Source: Candidatus Thalassarchaeaceae archaeon (GTDB lineage Archaea > Thermoplasmatota > Poseidoniia > Poseidoniales > Thalassarchaeaceae). From it: 10,102 nucleotides of DNA. The position numbers and the translations under genes were made by a program. Position 1 is the first letter of the stretch. Every line of letters starts with the position of its first letter. Of this stretch, positions 1-6,624 are shown piece by piece. The stretch is taken from the NCBI GenBank assembly GCA_013330385.1, contig DUIL01000171.1:1-10102 (forward strand), read 5' to 3'. Below the pieces are notes generated by a model that was not told where the DNA came from, ran no database searches, and was given only the letters and a program-made list of their open reading frames with translations.

Positions 1-510
1 CCATTACTCTTCTTTATTCGGGCTTGGCCAGTATGGATGATTGCTGCATTTAGACTTGGATTAGAAGTATACAATATGTATCAAATCGAACAAGGAGAAG
101 GATTCTCTAATGTGGCTCACATGGCGCATTTAGGAGGCTTCATGCTGGCTTGGGCACTGGCTCGACTGATTGCTAAAGGTGCACCTTCTCCTTTGGATGA
201 TGCGACGGATATTTCGATTGCTGGTTCTAGTGCATCTAAAGCCGCTCGTGATACTGCAACGGCGAATATGGGAAGCATCGATTCAGACCCTTGGACTGAA
301 GCGGGGAAGGAACTCGAAGGTGAAGCTGCTAGAATTATGCGTAAACTACGTGAAGAAGGTGATGAATTAGAAACACGCAGAGCATGGTTGGAAGAATTAG
401 CAGAACAAGTCATTTGTCCGGTTTGTGATGGAGAGGTATTTCCACAATTGAATGGTGAAGTTTGCACACTTTATTGTGCACATTCGAACAAACACCTGAG
501 ATGGCCATGA
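1..510 (+). CDS. Rhomboid-family intramembrane serine protease, C-terminal part (5' end outside window)
   Basis: The reading frame is open from the first base, so the gene is cut by the window edge; an internal ATG at 37 is unlikely to be the true start. Residue numbers count from that ATG. The stretch NVAHMAHLGGF (25-35), followed by a hydrophobic segment ending near residue 45, matches the last catalytic transmembrane helix of rhomboid proteases, where the second His (H31, bases 127-129) would be the catalytic histidine. The Ser-containing GxSG motif would lie upstream and cannot be seen. After the membrane part comes a soluble tail of about 110 residues. It has a charged, helix-prone segment (about 85-125) and then a cysteine cluster: CPVC at 127-130, C143, C147, with H149 and H153 nearby, which looks like a small zinc-binding module. 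Rhomboids cut transmembrane segments of other proteins inside the membrane. An inactive rhomboid-like protein is possible because the serine is not visible. Confidence 0.75.
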   Translation, partial: PLLFFIRAWPVWMIAAFRLGLEVYNMYQIEQGEGFSNVAHMAHLGGFMLAWALARLIAKGAPSPLDDATDISIAGSSASKAARDTATANMGSIDSDPWTEAGKELEGEAARIMRKLREEGDELETRRAWLEELAEQVICPVCDGEVFPQLNGEVCTLYCAHSNKHLRWP

Positions 511-535
511 TGACACTTTCTGGGCACCAAGACGG

Positions 536-579
536 GTTCGGCTTATACCCCGAACGAGGCAGGCTCTGCTTGCAGAGCC
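536..579 (+). promoter_or_regulatory. Two inverted repeats and a possible TATA element before the S8 protease
   Basis: The 69 bases between the rhomboid stop and the protease ATG hold two perfect inverted repeats. The first pairs GTTCGG (536-541) with CCGAAC (550-555) around an 8-base loop. That loop contains CTTATACC (542-549), which resembles an archaeal TATA box and would place a transcript start about 10 bases before the ATG, giving a near-leaderless message. The second pairs GGCTCTGC (562-569) with GCAGAGCC (572-579) and ends exactly one base before the ATG at 580; as RNA it could fold as a 7-bp stem with a CUUG tetraloop. No ribosome binding site is evident. Functions are inferred from position only; the second hairpin could instead be a processing or termination signal for the rhomboid message. 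Confidence 0.35.
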
Positions 580-3500
580 ATGTCTGGAAGTCGACTGAAT
601 CTACATCCGCTGCTCATAGCAGCGATGCTCATCATGCTCGATTTTAGTATCGCATCCTCTGCCTTTCCGACAGTAAATGAGGCAGATATTGAAAATATTG
701 AGGTGGAAAGAGAACAATCTTGGCCTCCTGTGCTGATGTGTGGAGAAAACCAGTGCGAGGACATTGATAGATCGATAAGAATACCTCCATTTGACGCAGG
801 ATTCCCAGTTGAAGAACCCGGGTGGTGGTTTGGTTATTGGTATGATTTTGATTCCGATGGGATGGATGATAGACTACAAAAAATAATTGCGGGGCAGCGA
901 GAATCAATTTCACCTACTGCTATTATCGGTATTGATGGAAGAGATACTGTTGCCATAGTCGTCGACTATGCTTGGCATCCTGGACCTAATGATCTTGCAG
1001 CTCTGCGAAATGTGCTAGAGTCTCATGGTTGGGAAGAGGATGGTTCTTGGTTCTTCCAAATGGATATACTAGACAGTATGGTTCTAGATCATGTTCCCGT
1101 TAGTGCCTTAATTGAGATATGGCAACTCGATGGAGTGGTAATGATTGAGGAACAAAATGTCATAGTACCCTATCTAGACACAGCACCTAGAGGTTCCAAA
1201 GTTCGTGATTCCGATAGATACGAAGAAACAATGCGTGATTTTGGTTATGATGGTTCAGGAATTGTAATCGCCATTCTAGATACTGGAGTGGATAATGAAC
1301 ACTTCTCGCTAGATGATTTTTCAGATGAAAATGACGACAATGAAAATGATCCAGATGATTTGGCTGATCCAAAGTGGATTGCGGGCTGTGATGCTACCTC
1401 ATGGAATCAAAATGATTGCAATAATGAAGGAACCCACGATCCTGATGATGGAGATGGACATGGAACTCATGTTGCAGGAATAGCCCTGGGAACTGGAGAT
1501 TCACGCCGTGTGAATCAGGGGTATGCACCTGGTTCTTACCTTGTTGATGTCAAGGTCATGACGGATGCGGGTGGGACAAATTCTGCTGCCACGCTCAAGG
1601 GCATCAATTGGGTAGCCGCTAATGCAGATACCGATTGGGGGAATAATGATTCTAGCGTTGGTATACAAGTTATGTCAATGTCATTCGGCAGCTTTGGAGA
1701 CCCAAATGGAGATGACCCCGGTGACAATGGAACTAATGCCGATGCACGAGCAGTAGATGCTGCAGCAGACGAAGGTGTTGTGCCTGTTGCAGCAATTGGA
1801 AATGATGGGCGTCGAAGAGTTACTTCAGTAGGTGCTGCTGACTCAGCGATCACTGTAGGTTCGATTGATGACAAAGATACAATTGACCGTGGTGATGATT
1901 CAATCGCCTCCTATTCAAATTCAGGACCAAGGGAAGACGATGGTGATGAAGATGATCAAGATGAACTAAAACCCGATGTTGTCGCTCCAGGAAGTGACAT
2001 ACTATCCTCTAGCCATGCAGCCTCCTCAAGTCAATTACCGGGTACTCCAAAACCTCTAGCCGAAGATAGTTATGTTGAGATGAGTGGAACAAGCATGGCC
2101 TGCCCCGCAGTTGCTGGTTTCGTTGCTGTAATACTACAAATCTCAGAAGAAGAAGGAATGGACCTATATCCGGATGAAGTCAAAGAATTATTACGAGAAA
2201 ATTCAGAACAAAAAGGAGATGCATCTAGCAGTGCTTCGGAAACTTGGAATGACAAATATGGATTTGGTATTATTGACGGTAATTTGATTCTTGCAGAAAT
2301 GTTAGGTGAAGGAAGTGGTGGTGGCGAAAATAACAACACAGACCCACCTCCTGTTGGTGAAGGTGAGTGGCTCGTTGTTGAGCGACCCGAACGAGACTTG
2401 TGGCTTGTAGAAGGGGAGACTTATTCCATAAGAGGTCATATCGACGAGGACGCGGAAGATAACGGAACCGTAGAAGAGGTTCAAGCTAAAGTCACTTACA
2501 CACATAGGCCTGAAGGATCGCCTACGCAAGAAGTCGTCTTAGTTGATTGGCACCAAGCCGAAGGAACAGCCAATTGGTCTACAATGTTCTCAATTCCGGA
2601 TTTTGAAGAAGATGAAATTAATGCTGAAGAAATTCGAATTTACCTACAGGCTCGTAACGAATGGGATCAATGGAGTGAAACCCAAAGGCAAGATCATGAA
2701 ATTGGTCGTGTTTCAATATCCGTTACAAAGCCCACAGGACAATCTACAGTCGAAGGTGATGTGCAATTCCAAGGTGAGTATGAGACTGTGAACGGGGGCA
2801 CTCTTCAATGGAGAATTGGAAAAGAAGATTGGTTCGATGAAACAAATTACGCAGGGTCTGGAGGCTCGTCGGGTATGTTCAATTTCAATTGGGACAGCAC
2901 TCAATTTCCAGATGGAACACACCGAATCTCCCTTAGGATGATTAGTGGTGGAGAAATTCGCTCAGAAGAGGTTAGAATTACTATTGAAATTGACAATGAC
3001 CCTCCCGCACCGGACTTATTGTTCCGCAGTAGCCCTTCCGTATCTCGATGGGGTATACCTCTAGCTGAGACATATGTGAATTCATTCGTAGATGTAAGTG
3101 CAGAGATCCGTAATGATGGAGATCAAGCAGCTACTAATGTAGTCGTTTACTTGCTTGAAGAAGGGTCAAGAAAATATGAACAAACAATTCCTTCTATAGA
3201 TTCAGGAGATATTGTTGAAGTCACCCTATATTGGAATCCACTTGATGTTGGCACTAGAACAGTTACGGTTTCTCTTGACCCTGGTGATTCAATTATTGAA
3301 ATTGATGAAACAAATAATGACATTAGTATCGAATTCCCAATCACACCAAGACCTGAAGGTGTAGATCTCTCATTCAGCCATGGTGCAATAAGCACCATTC
3401 CACAAATACCAAGGCCAAACGAGCCGTTCCAAATTACAGCACGCATAGATAATCTTGGATCAAGTACAGCAAATAGTGTTGAAGCGAAGATATTACTCAA

Positions 3501-5364
3501 GACTGAAAGAGGATGGGAACTAACCTCATCAACCGTGATTCCAAGCATTGGAGGAGCCAATTCCGAATATGTCAATTTTGCAATGTTGGGCAGAGACGCA
3601 GGGGCTTTTGAATTCAGAATTACACTATCTGGCACTGACTTGGCCGACTTGGATTGGAATAATAACCAAATCGAATGGGTTGCTTTAATTGACAAGTCCG
3701 CTGTTTCGGGCGGACGAGAAATGAATTTCCTTCCTGGTGAAACACCCGTACAAATAATAGAAATGGGAGGTGAAGGAATTGTGGTGGCAAGTAAGGAAGG
3801 TGGCCTTTCACTTTACAGATTGAATTCAAATCGGGGTATGACTGCTTGCACAAATATGCTTGAAGAAACCTGGTCTGGAGATTTTGCTGCATCCGCCACC
3901 AGTGATGGAACCGCTCATATCGTTTGGACTAGAAGATACTTAGACACTAATGGTTACTTACAACAGACCCTCTCCTATTCTACAATTGATTCAAGTTGTG
4001 AGATGGCACCAATACAGGACTTGATGGAACCAATATTACTCTCGGATGGGTTATATTGGGGAGTTGATATTGATGTTGAAAAAACCGATATTGTAGTGTC
4101 TGGTTATCATAGAGACCGTCTCACCGGAGGGACTAATCAAGATTTGACCAGTGTCTTCGTCCTACAAGCTGATGCACCTACGTCTTCTAATGACTGGTCT
4201 CTAACTCCAAATGTCATTTCAGATATCGATGTAGTCGCTGGACAGACTGATCCTGTACAAATTGAGTTTGGAGAGGAAGATGGTCATATCCTATTTCAGT
4301 CAATGAGAAATGACACATCGGGAATAGATAGGTTAGGCCTATGGTACGCTCATGGAGACCTTGATATCTCTTCATGGTCGTACAAAAAGGCTGTTGGAGA
4401 TGATGCATCAGTTCCACAAATGAAAGTTCAGGTCATTAACGAAGAAGATCGATTATTGGTTGGATGGAGAGAGGGAATTGGGTTGGATGCAGAGTTAATC
4501 GTGAAGATTACTGATGACTCATTTAACACCGTTGGAAATCTCTCAAAGCAAATGGGAGTCATGGGTATGTCAAGGCTATTTCTACTCGAAACTGTTCGTG
4601 GAGTTCAGATAATTCACGACATGGTTGGCCCTAATGGCCCTCAAATACAGTATGGAATGATGAATGCAGAATCGGAATGGATAGCTATTTCAAATCGCGT
4701 AACTGAAGGATGGCTTCACTCAGTTAATCGTGCGCCGAATGGGGGTGATGCTGTAATGATACATACAACTAGTCAGGGATGGGTAATTCGAGCAATAATT
4801 GATGACTCCTCTCCTGTAACCCAACCAGGTGATATCATTGAGCAGATTAGATTGAGTTTGGGCCTTGATGAAGGATCCTTCAATATCTTGTTAGGAGGTA
4901 TTGCAATTGCAGTTCTTCTCCTCTGTACAATCATTCTAGGAGTTCTCACTGCACGCGCAATTCGCTGGAGAAGTGGACGAAGAAAGAAAGAAGCCGAAGG
5001 AGTAGTAATTTTAGAGGAGGATGTTGTTGATGTCATCGATGAAGATGACATCGCTGTAGAGGAAGTTGATACATCGTCAATAGTCGAAGTAGTGGATGAC
5101 TCCGAAAATACAAACATTTCTCGGCGCTCACGACGGGAAAAAAGAGCTATTGAAGCACAAATAGCAGATAATTTACCCCTTCCCATGGATGCAGAAATGC
5201 CTCCAATTCCAACATTAGAAAATGGAATACCTATGCCTGAAATAGCAGGATTACCACCACTTAATCGGCCAGTGATTTGCCCAGACTGTTCAAGCCGCTT
5301 TGAAGTATCAACTGAATTGACCGTCACTCGCTGCCCAATTTGTGCTCTACGTATCAACCTGTGA
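580..5364 (+). CDS. Giant membrane-anchored subtilisin-like (S8) protease with CARDB domains and cytoplasmic zinc ribbon
   Basis: Secreted serine endopeptidase of 1594 residues, anchored by one C-terminal span. Domains in order: Sec signal peptide (1-28, hydrophobic core 10-20, likely cut after ASSA); an EF-hand-like DxDxDGxxD motif (89-97); an inhibitor-I9-like propeptide (about 113-200); an S8 catalytic domain (about 218-575). The triad is D234 in ILDTGVD, H294 in DGHGTHVAG and S505 in SGTSMACP, with N408 in the GND motif for the oxyanion hole, so the enzyme looks active. Two Ig-like beta domains follow (about 596-700 and 711-806), then two CARDB domains (812-919 and 929-1037) and a region of repeated beta-strand units (about 1045-1420), probably a beta-propeller. 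The span is about 1436-1457, followed by basic residues. The cytoplasmic tail is acidic (1471-1509), basic (1515-1522) and proline-rich (1531-1565), and ends in CPDC(14)CPIC (C1567, C1570, C1585, C1588). Start 580 was chosen because it gives a complete signal peptide. C54/C59, C270/C280 and C1090/C1140 could form disulfides. Substrates are unknown; degradation of marine protein or cell-surface processing are both plausible. Confidence 0.93.
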   Translation: MSGSRLNLHPLLIAAMLIMLDFSIASSAFPTVNEADIENIEVEREQSWPPVLMCGENQCEDIDRSIRIPPFDAGFPVEEPGWWFGYWYDFDSDGMDDRLQKIIAGQRESISPTAIIGIDGRDTVAIVVDYAWHPGPNDLAALRNVLESHGWEEDGSWFFQMDILDSMVLDHVPVSALIEIWQLDGVVMIEEQNVIVPYLDTAPRGSKVRDSDRYEETMRDFGYDGSGIVIAILDTGVDNEHFSLDDFSDENDDNENDPDDLADPKWIAGCDATSWNQNDCNNEGTHDPDDGDGHGTHVAGIALGTGDSRRVNQGYAPGSYLVDVKVMTDAGGTNSAATLKGINWVAANADTDWGNNDSSVGIQVMSMSFGSFGDPNGDDPGDNGTNADARAVDAAADEGVVPVAAIGNDGRRRVTSVGAADSAITVGSIDDKDTIDRGDDSIASYSNSGPREDDGDEDDQDELKPDVVAPGSDILSSSHAASSSQLPGTPKPLAEDSYVEMSGTSMACPAVAGFVAVILQISEEEGMDLYPDEVKELLRENSEQKGDASSSASETWNDKYGFGIIDGNLILAEMLGEGSGGGENNNTDPPPVGEGEWLVVERPERDLWLVEGETYSIRGHIDEDAEDNGTVEEVQAKVTYTHRPEGSPTQEVVLVDWHQAEGTANWSTMFSIPDFEEDEINAEEIRIYLQARNEWDQWSETQRQDHEIGRVSISVTKPTGQSTVEGDVQFQGEYETVNGGTLQWRIGKEDWFDETNYAGSGGSSGMFNFNWDSTQFPDGTHRISLRMISGGEIRSEEVRITIEIDNDPPAPDLLFRSSPSVSRWGIPLAETYVNSFVDVSAEIRNDGDQAATNVVVYLLEEGSRKYEQTIPSIDSGDIVEVTLYWNPLDVGTRTVTVSLDPGDSIIEIDETNNDISIEFPITPRPEGVDLSFSHGAISTIPQIPRPNEPFQITARIDNLGSSTANSVEAKILLKTERGWELTSSTVIPSIGGANSEYVNFAMLGRDAGAFEFRITLSGTDLADLDWNNNQIEWVALIDKSAVSGGREMNFLPGETPVQIIEMGGEGIVVASKEGGLSLYRLNSNRGMTACTNMLEETWSGDFAASATSDGTAHIVWTRRYLDTNGYLQQTLSYSTIDSSCEMAPIQDLMEPILLSDGLYWGVDIDVEKTDIVVSGYHRDRLTGGTNQDLTSVFVLQADAPTSSNDWSLTPNVISDIDVVAGQTDPVQIEFGEEDGHILFQSMRNDTSGIDRLGLWYAHGDLDISSWSYKKAVGDDASVPQMKVQVINEEDRLLVGWREGIGLDAELIVKITDDSFNTVGNLSKQMGVMGMSRLFLLETVRGVQIIHDMVGPNGPQIQYGMMNAESEWIAISNRVTEGWLHSVNRAPNGGDAVMIHTTSQGWVIRAIIDDSSPVTQPGDIIEQIRLSLGLDEGSFNILLGGIAIAVLLLCTIILGVLTARAIRWRSGRRKKEAEGVVILEEDVVDVIDEDDIAVEEVDTSSIVEVVDDSENTNISRRSRREKRAIEAQIADNLPLPMDAEMPPIPTLENGIPMPEIAGLPPLNRPVICPDCSSRFEVSTELTVTRCPICALRINL

Positions 5365-5367
5365 GGT
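5363..5367 (+). promoter_or_regulatory. Ribosome binding site for the maf gene
   Basis: GAGGT overlaps the stop codon of the upstream protease gene and sits 6 bases before the TTG at 5374. It supports TTG as the start and implies that maf is translated from the same message as the protease. Confidence 0.6.
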
Positions 5368-5373
5368 TCTTAA

Positions 5374-6015
5374 TTGCTTCAAATTCTACTTGCATCCGCT
5401 TCTCATAGACGCAAATCATGGTTAGAGGAAAATTTGCAAAATTTGCAAATCACTTCACGTGCACTAAGATTTGAAGAGCCGAAGTCCAGATGGGGGGCTC
5501 CTGTTGAAGAACAGGTCGAATTCATTTGTATGGCTAAGGCTCATGCTGCAGTAGAGGAGCAAGTCATCAGTAAGTTAGCAAATCAAGAATCATTCGATCT
5601 TGTTATTGTATCAGATACCATTGTTTCCGACCCCGATGACCCCCTGATGCCTCTAGGGAAACCAGATGATGCTCAACATGCAATGGCCATGCTATTACGA
5701 CTTTCGGGGAACAGACACAGAGTCTGGTCGTCAACTGCAATAATTTACCCACCAGGAGGGGCTGGCGAACGTAAATTACACGGGGGATGGACTGCAGATA
5801 TACGGACTGAATCAGCAGTTGTAGAGTTTGTAGAACTTGATGAAGACAGATTAATGCAACTTATCACCAGTAAATCGTGGCAAGGTAAAGCCGGAGCATA
5901 TGATATCGCAGGAGCGGCAGGGGCCGACACAAAACTAATCGAAGGAAGTGAATTGACAGTACTAGGATTGGCACCAGATGCGATCAAAGTATTGAAGTCA
6001 TTTTCAGACGACTAA
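5374..6015 (+). CDS. maf: Maf-family nucleoside triphosphate pyrophosphatase
   Basis: A 213-residue cytosolic enzyme of the Maf/Ham1-like superfamily. Members hydrolyse the alpha-beta phosphate bond of dTTP, UTP, CTP or modified nucleotides, releasing pyrophosphate, and are regarded as house-cleaning enzymes; some affect cell division. Visible motifs are the N-terminal LLASASHRRKSWL (5-17; the family pattern is SxSPRR, here with His for Pro), the acidic-loop motif SDTIVSDPD (80-88) with D81 as the probable general base, LGKP (94-97), SGNRHRVW, and GKAGAYDIAG (171-180). Length is normal for the family. The start must be the TTG at 5374, because the first motif begins at residue 4 and the next in-frame Met is far inside; a good ribosome binding site precedes it. 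Only 9 bases separate it from the S8 protease, so the two are probably cotranscribed. It converges with the Nfu-like gene, leaving 12 bases between the stops. Substrate preference cannot be read from the sequence. Confidence 0.9.
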   Translation: MLQILLASASHRRKSWLEENLQNLQITSRALRFEEPKSRWGAPVEEQVEFICMAKAHAAVEEQVISKLANQESFDLVIVSDTIVSDPDDPLMPLGKPDDAQHAMAMLLRLSGNRHRVWSSTAIIYPPGGAGERKLHGGWTADIRTESAVVEFVELDEDRLMQLITSKSWQGKAGAYDIAGAAGADTKLIEGSELTVLGLAPDAIKVLKSFSDD

Positions 6016-6027
6016 AATCAACCATAA

Positions 6028-6507
6028 TCACACCTCTACGAAACTGACTTCCCCGTATTTCAAAATGAATTCTCTTTGTATTTCATCAAACCATTCAAGC
6101 ATTGAAGAATCAAATTGAACTGAAATCACCTCTTCATCCATTAGAAGATCGTCCTGAATGCCTTTCAGAGTACCCGGTGCTGCGCCACAAGAAATGCATG
6201 CACCATCAAGAGAAATCACAAGAGATAGAGCCTGTGAACCGGAGTTAAGTATCTCTTCAGTAAATGAAGAAATAATCACACTGCCCCCATGGCCATCCAA
6301 CGCAGCCCTCACGGGTCCAAGCCTCGACATCAATGCCGGAATCAGATCCGGGTGATTAGAACGAGTTAGAGTGAGAATTGAAAGATTTCTAAGTCGCTCA
6401 ATTTCCTCAGGATTATGTTTCTCACTTACCCTTCTCTGAGCCTCTTGAGCAATCGCAGATTCAACTTGGAGGCGGTAAGTTTCTGCCAGTTCATCCTCGT
6501 CGGCCAT
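6028..6507 (-). CDS. NifU C-terminal (Nfu) domain iron-sulfur scaffold/carrier protein
   Basis: A 159-residue cytosolic protein. The Nfu domain occupies about residues 56-133. It starts with LGPVRAALDGHGGSV (63-77), equivalent to the family's 'RPxLxxDGGDV' segment, and contains LDGACISCGAAPGTLKGI (100-117), in which C104 and C107 form the conserved CxxC that holds a 4Fe-4S cluster between two subunits. The DGGD element reads HGGS here, which is a departure from the usual sequence. Residues 1-55 form a charged, probably helical extension that I do not recognise. Nfu proteins accept clusters from the assembly scaffold and pass them to target enzymes. The divergent position next to sufCBD strongly suggests it serves that system. 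The ATG at 6505-6507 is preceded by a purine-rich AGGGGGAG, but 14 bases away, which is long; no alternative in-frame start fits better. The N-terminal extension might determine the partner protein. Confidence 0.85.
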   Translation of the reverse strand: MADEDELAETYRLQVESAIAQEAQRRVSEKHNPEEIERLRNLSILTLTRSNHPDLIPALMSRLGPVRAALDGHGGSVIISSFTEEILNSGSQALSLVISLDGACISCGAAPGTLKGIQDDLLMDEEVISVQFDSSMLEWFDEIQREFILKYGEVSFVEV

Positions 6508-6554
6508 GACATGCGGTGATGCTCCCCCTACTTCTGATTGACCATTAACAAATG

Positions 6555-6563
6555 CTATTTTTC
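6555..6563. promoter_or_regulatory. Possible shared TATA-like element of the divergent nfu/suf promoters
   Basis: CTATTTTTC on the + strand reads GAAAAATAG on the minus strand. It is the most AT-rich stretch between the two divergent genes. On the + strand a transcript would start near 6583-6590, giving sufC a leader of about 35-40 bases. On the minus strand it would start near 6530, giving the Nfu gene a leader of about 23 bases. The match to an archaeal TATA box is weak. Confidence 0.25.
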
Positions 6564-6564
6564 A

Positions 6565-6583
6565 CGACCGTCTATGACGGTCG
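6565..6583. promoter_or_regulatory. Perfect 8-3-8 palindrome, candidate operator for the nfu/suf locus
   Basis: CGACCGTC (6565-6572), spacer TAT, then GACGGTCG (6576-6583): all eight pairs match. It lies in the non-coding region between two divergent Fe-S genes, directly beside the TATA-like stretch and about 40 bases before the probable sufC start. Suf operons are regulated in several lineages by dimeric winged-helix repressors (SufR, IscR) that bind inverted repeats; this sequence is not the cyanobacterial SufR site. Operator function is inferred from symmetry and position. An RNA hairpin in the sufC leader is the alternative. Confidence 0.5.
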
Positions 6584-6624
6584 GATTCAAAAGGGGCCAT
6601 TACACGGCAGAATCGGGCGACCTT

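Noticed and set aside
609..623. GCTGCT-CAT-AGCAGC inverted repeat
   Set aside because: It lies within the signal-peptide coding sequence and is short; probably a chance result of Leu and Ala codons.
3147..3695. Minus-strand open frame of 182 codons opposite the CARDB domains
   Set aside because: No family resemblance; the opposite strand clearly encodes conserved CARDB sequence.
5029..5052. Perfect 9-bp inverted repeat GATGTCATC / GATGACATC inside the protease gene
   Set aside because: It lies in a coding stretch made of Asp, Val, Ile and Glu codons, where such symmetry arises easily from codon repetition; no regulatory context is visible.
4773..5357. Long minus-strand open frame of 194 codons opposite the protease tail
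   Set aside because: The protein is Ser/Thr-rich low-complexity sequence mirroring the acidic codons of the + strand gene, with no recognisable family; it is an antisense shadow.
6016..6027. Possible terminator between the convergent maf and Nfu-like genes
   Set aside because: The gap has only 12 bases with no stem or oligo-T run; transcripts probably end inside the neighbouring gene.
6538..6624. N-terminal extension of SufC from a TTG at 6538
   Set aside because: It would add 29 residues unlike any SufC start and run through the palindrome; the ATG at 6625 gives the normal family length and N-terminus.
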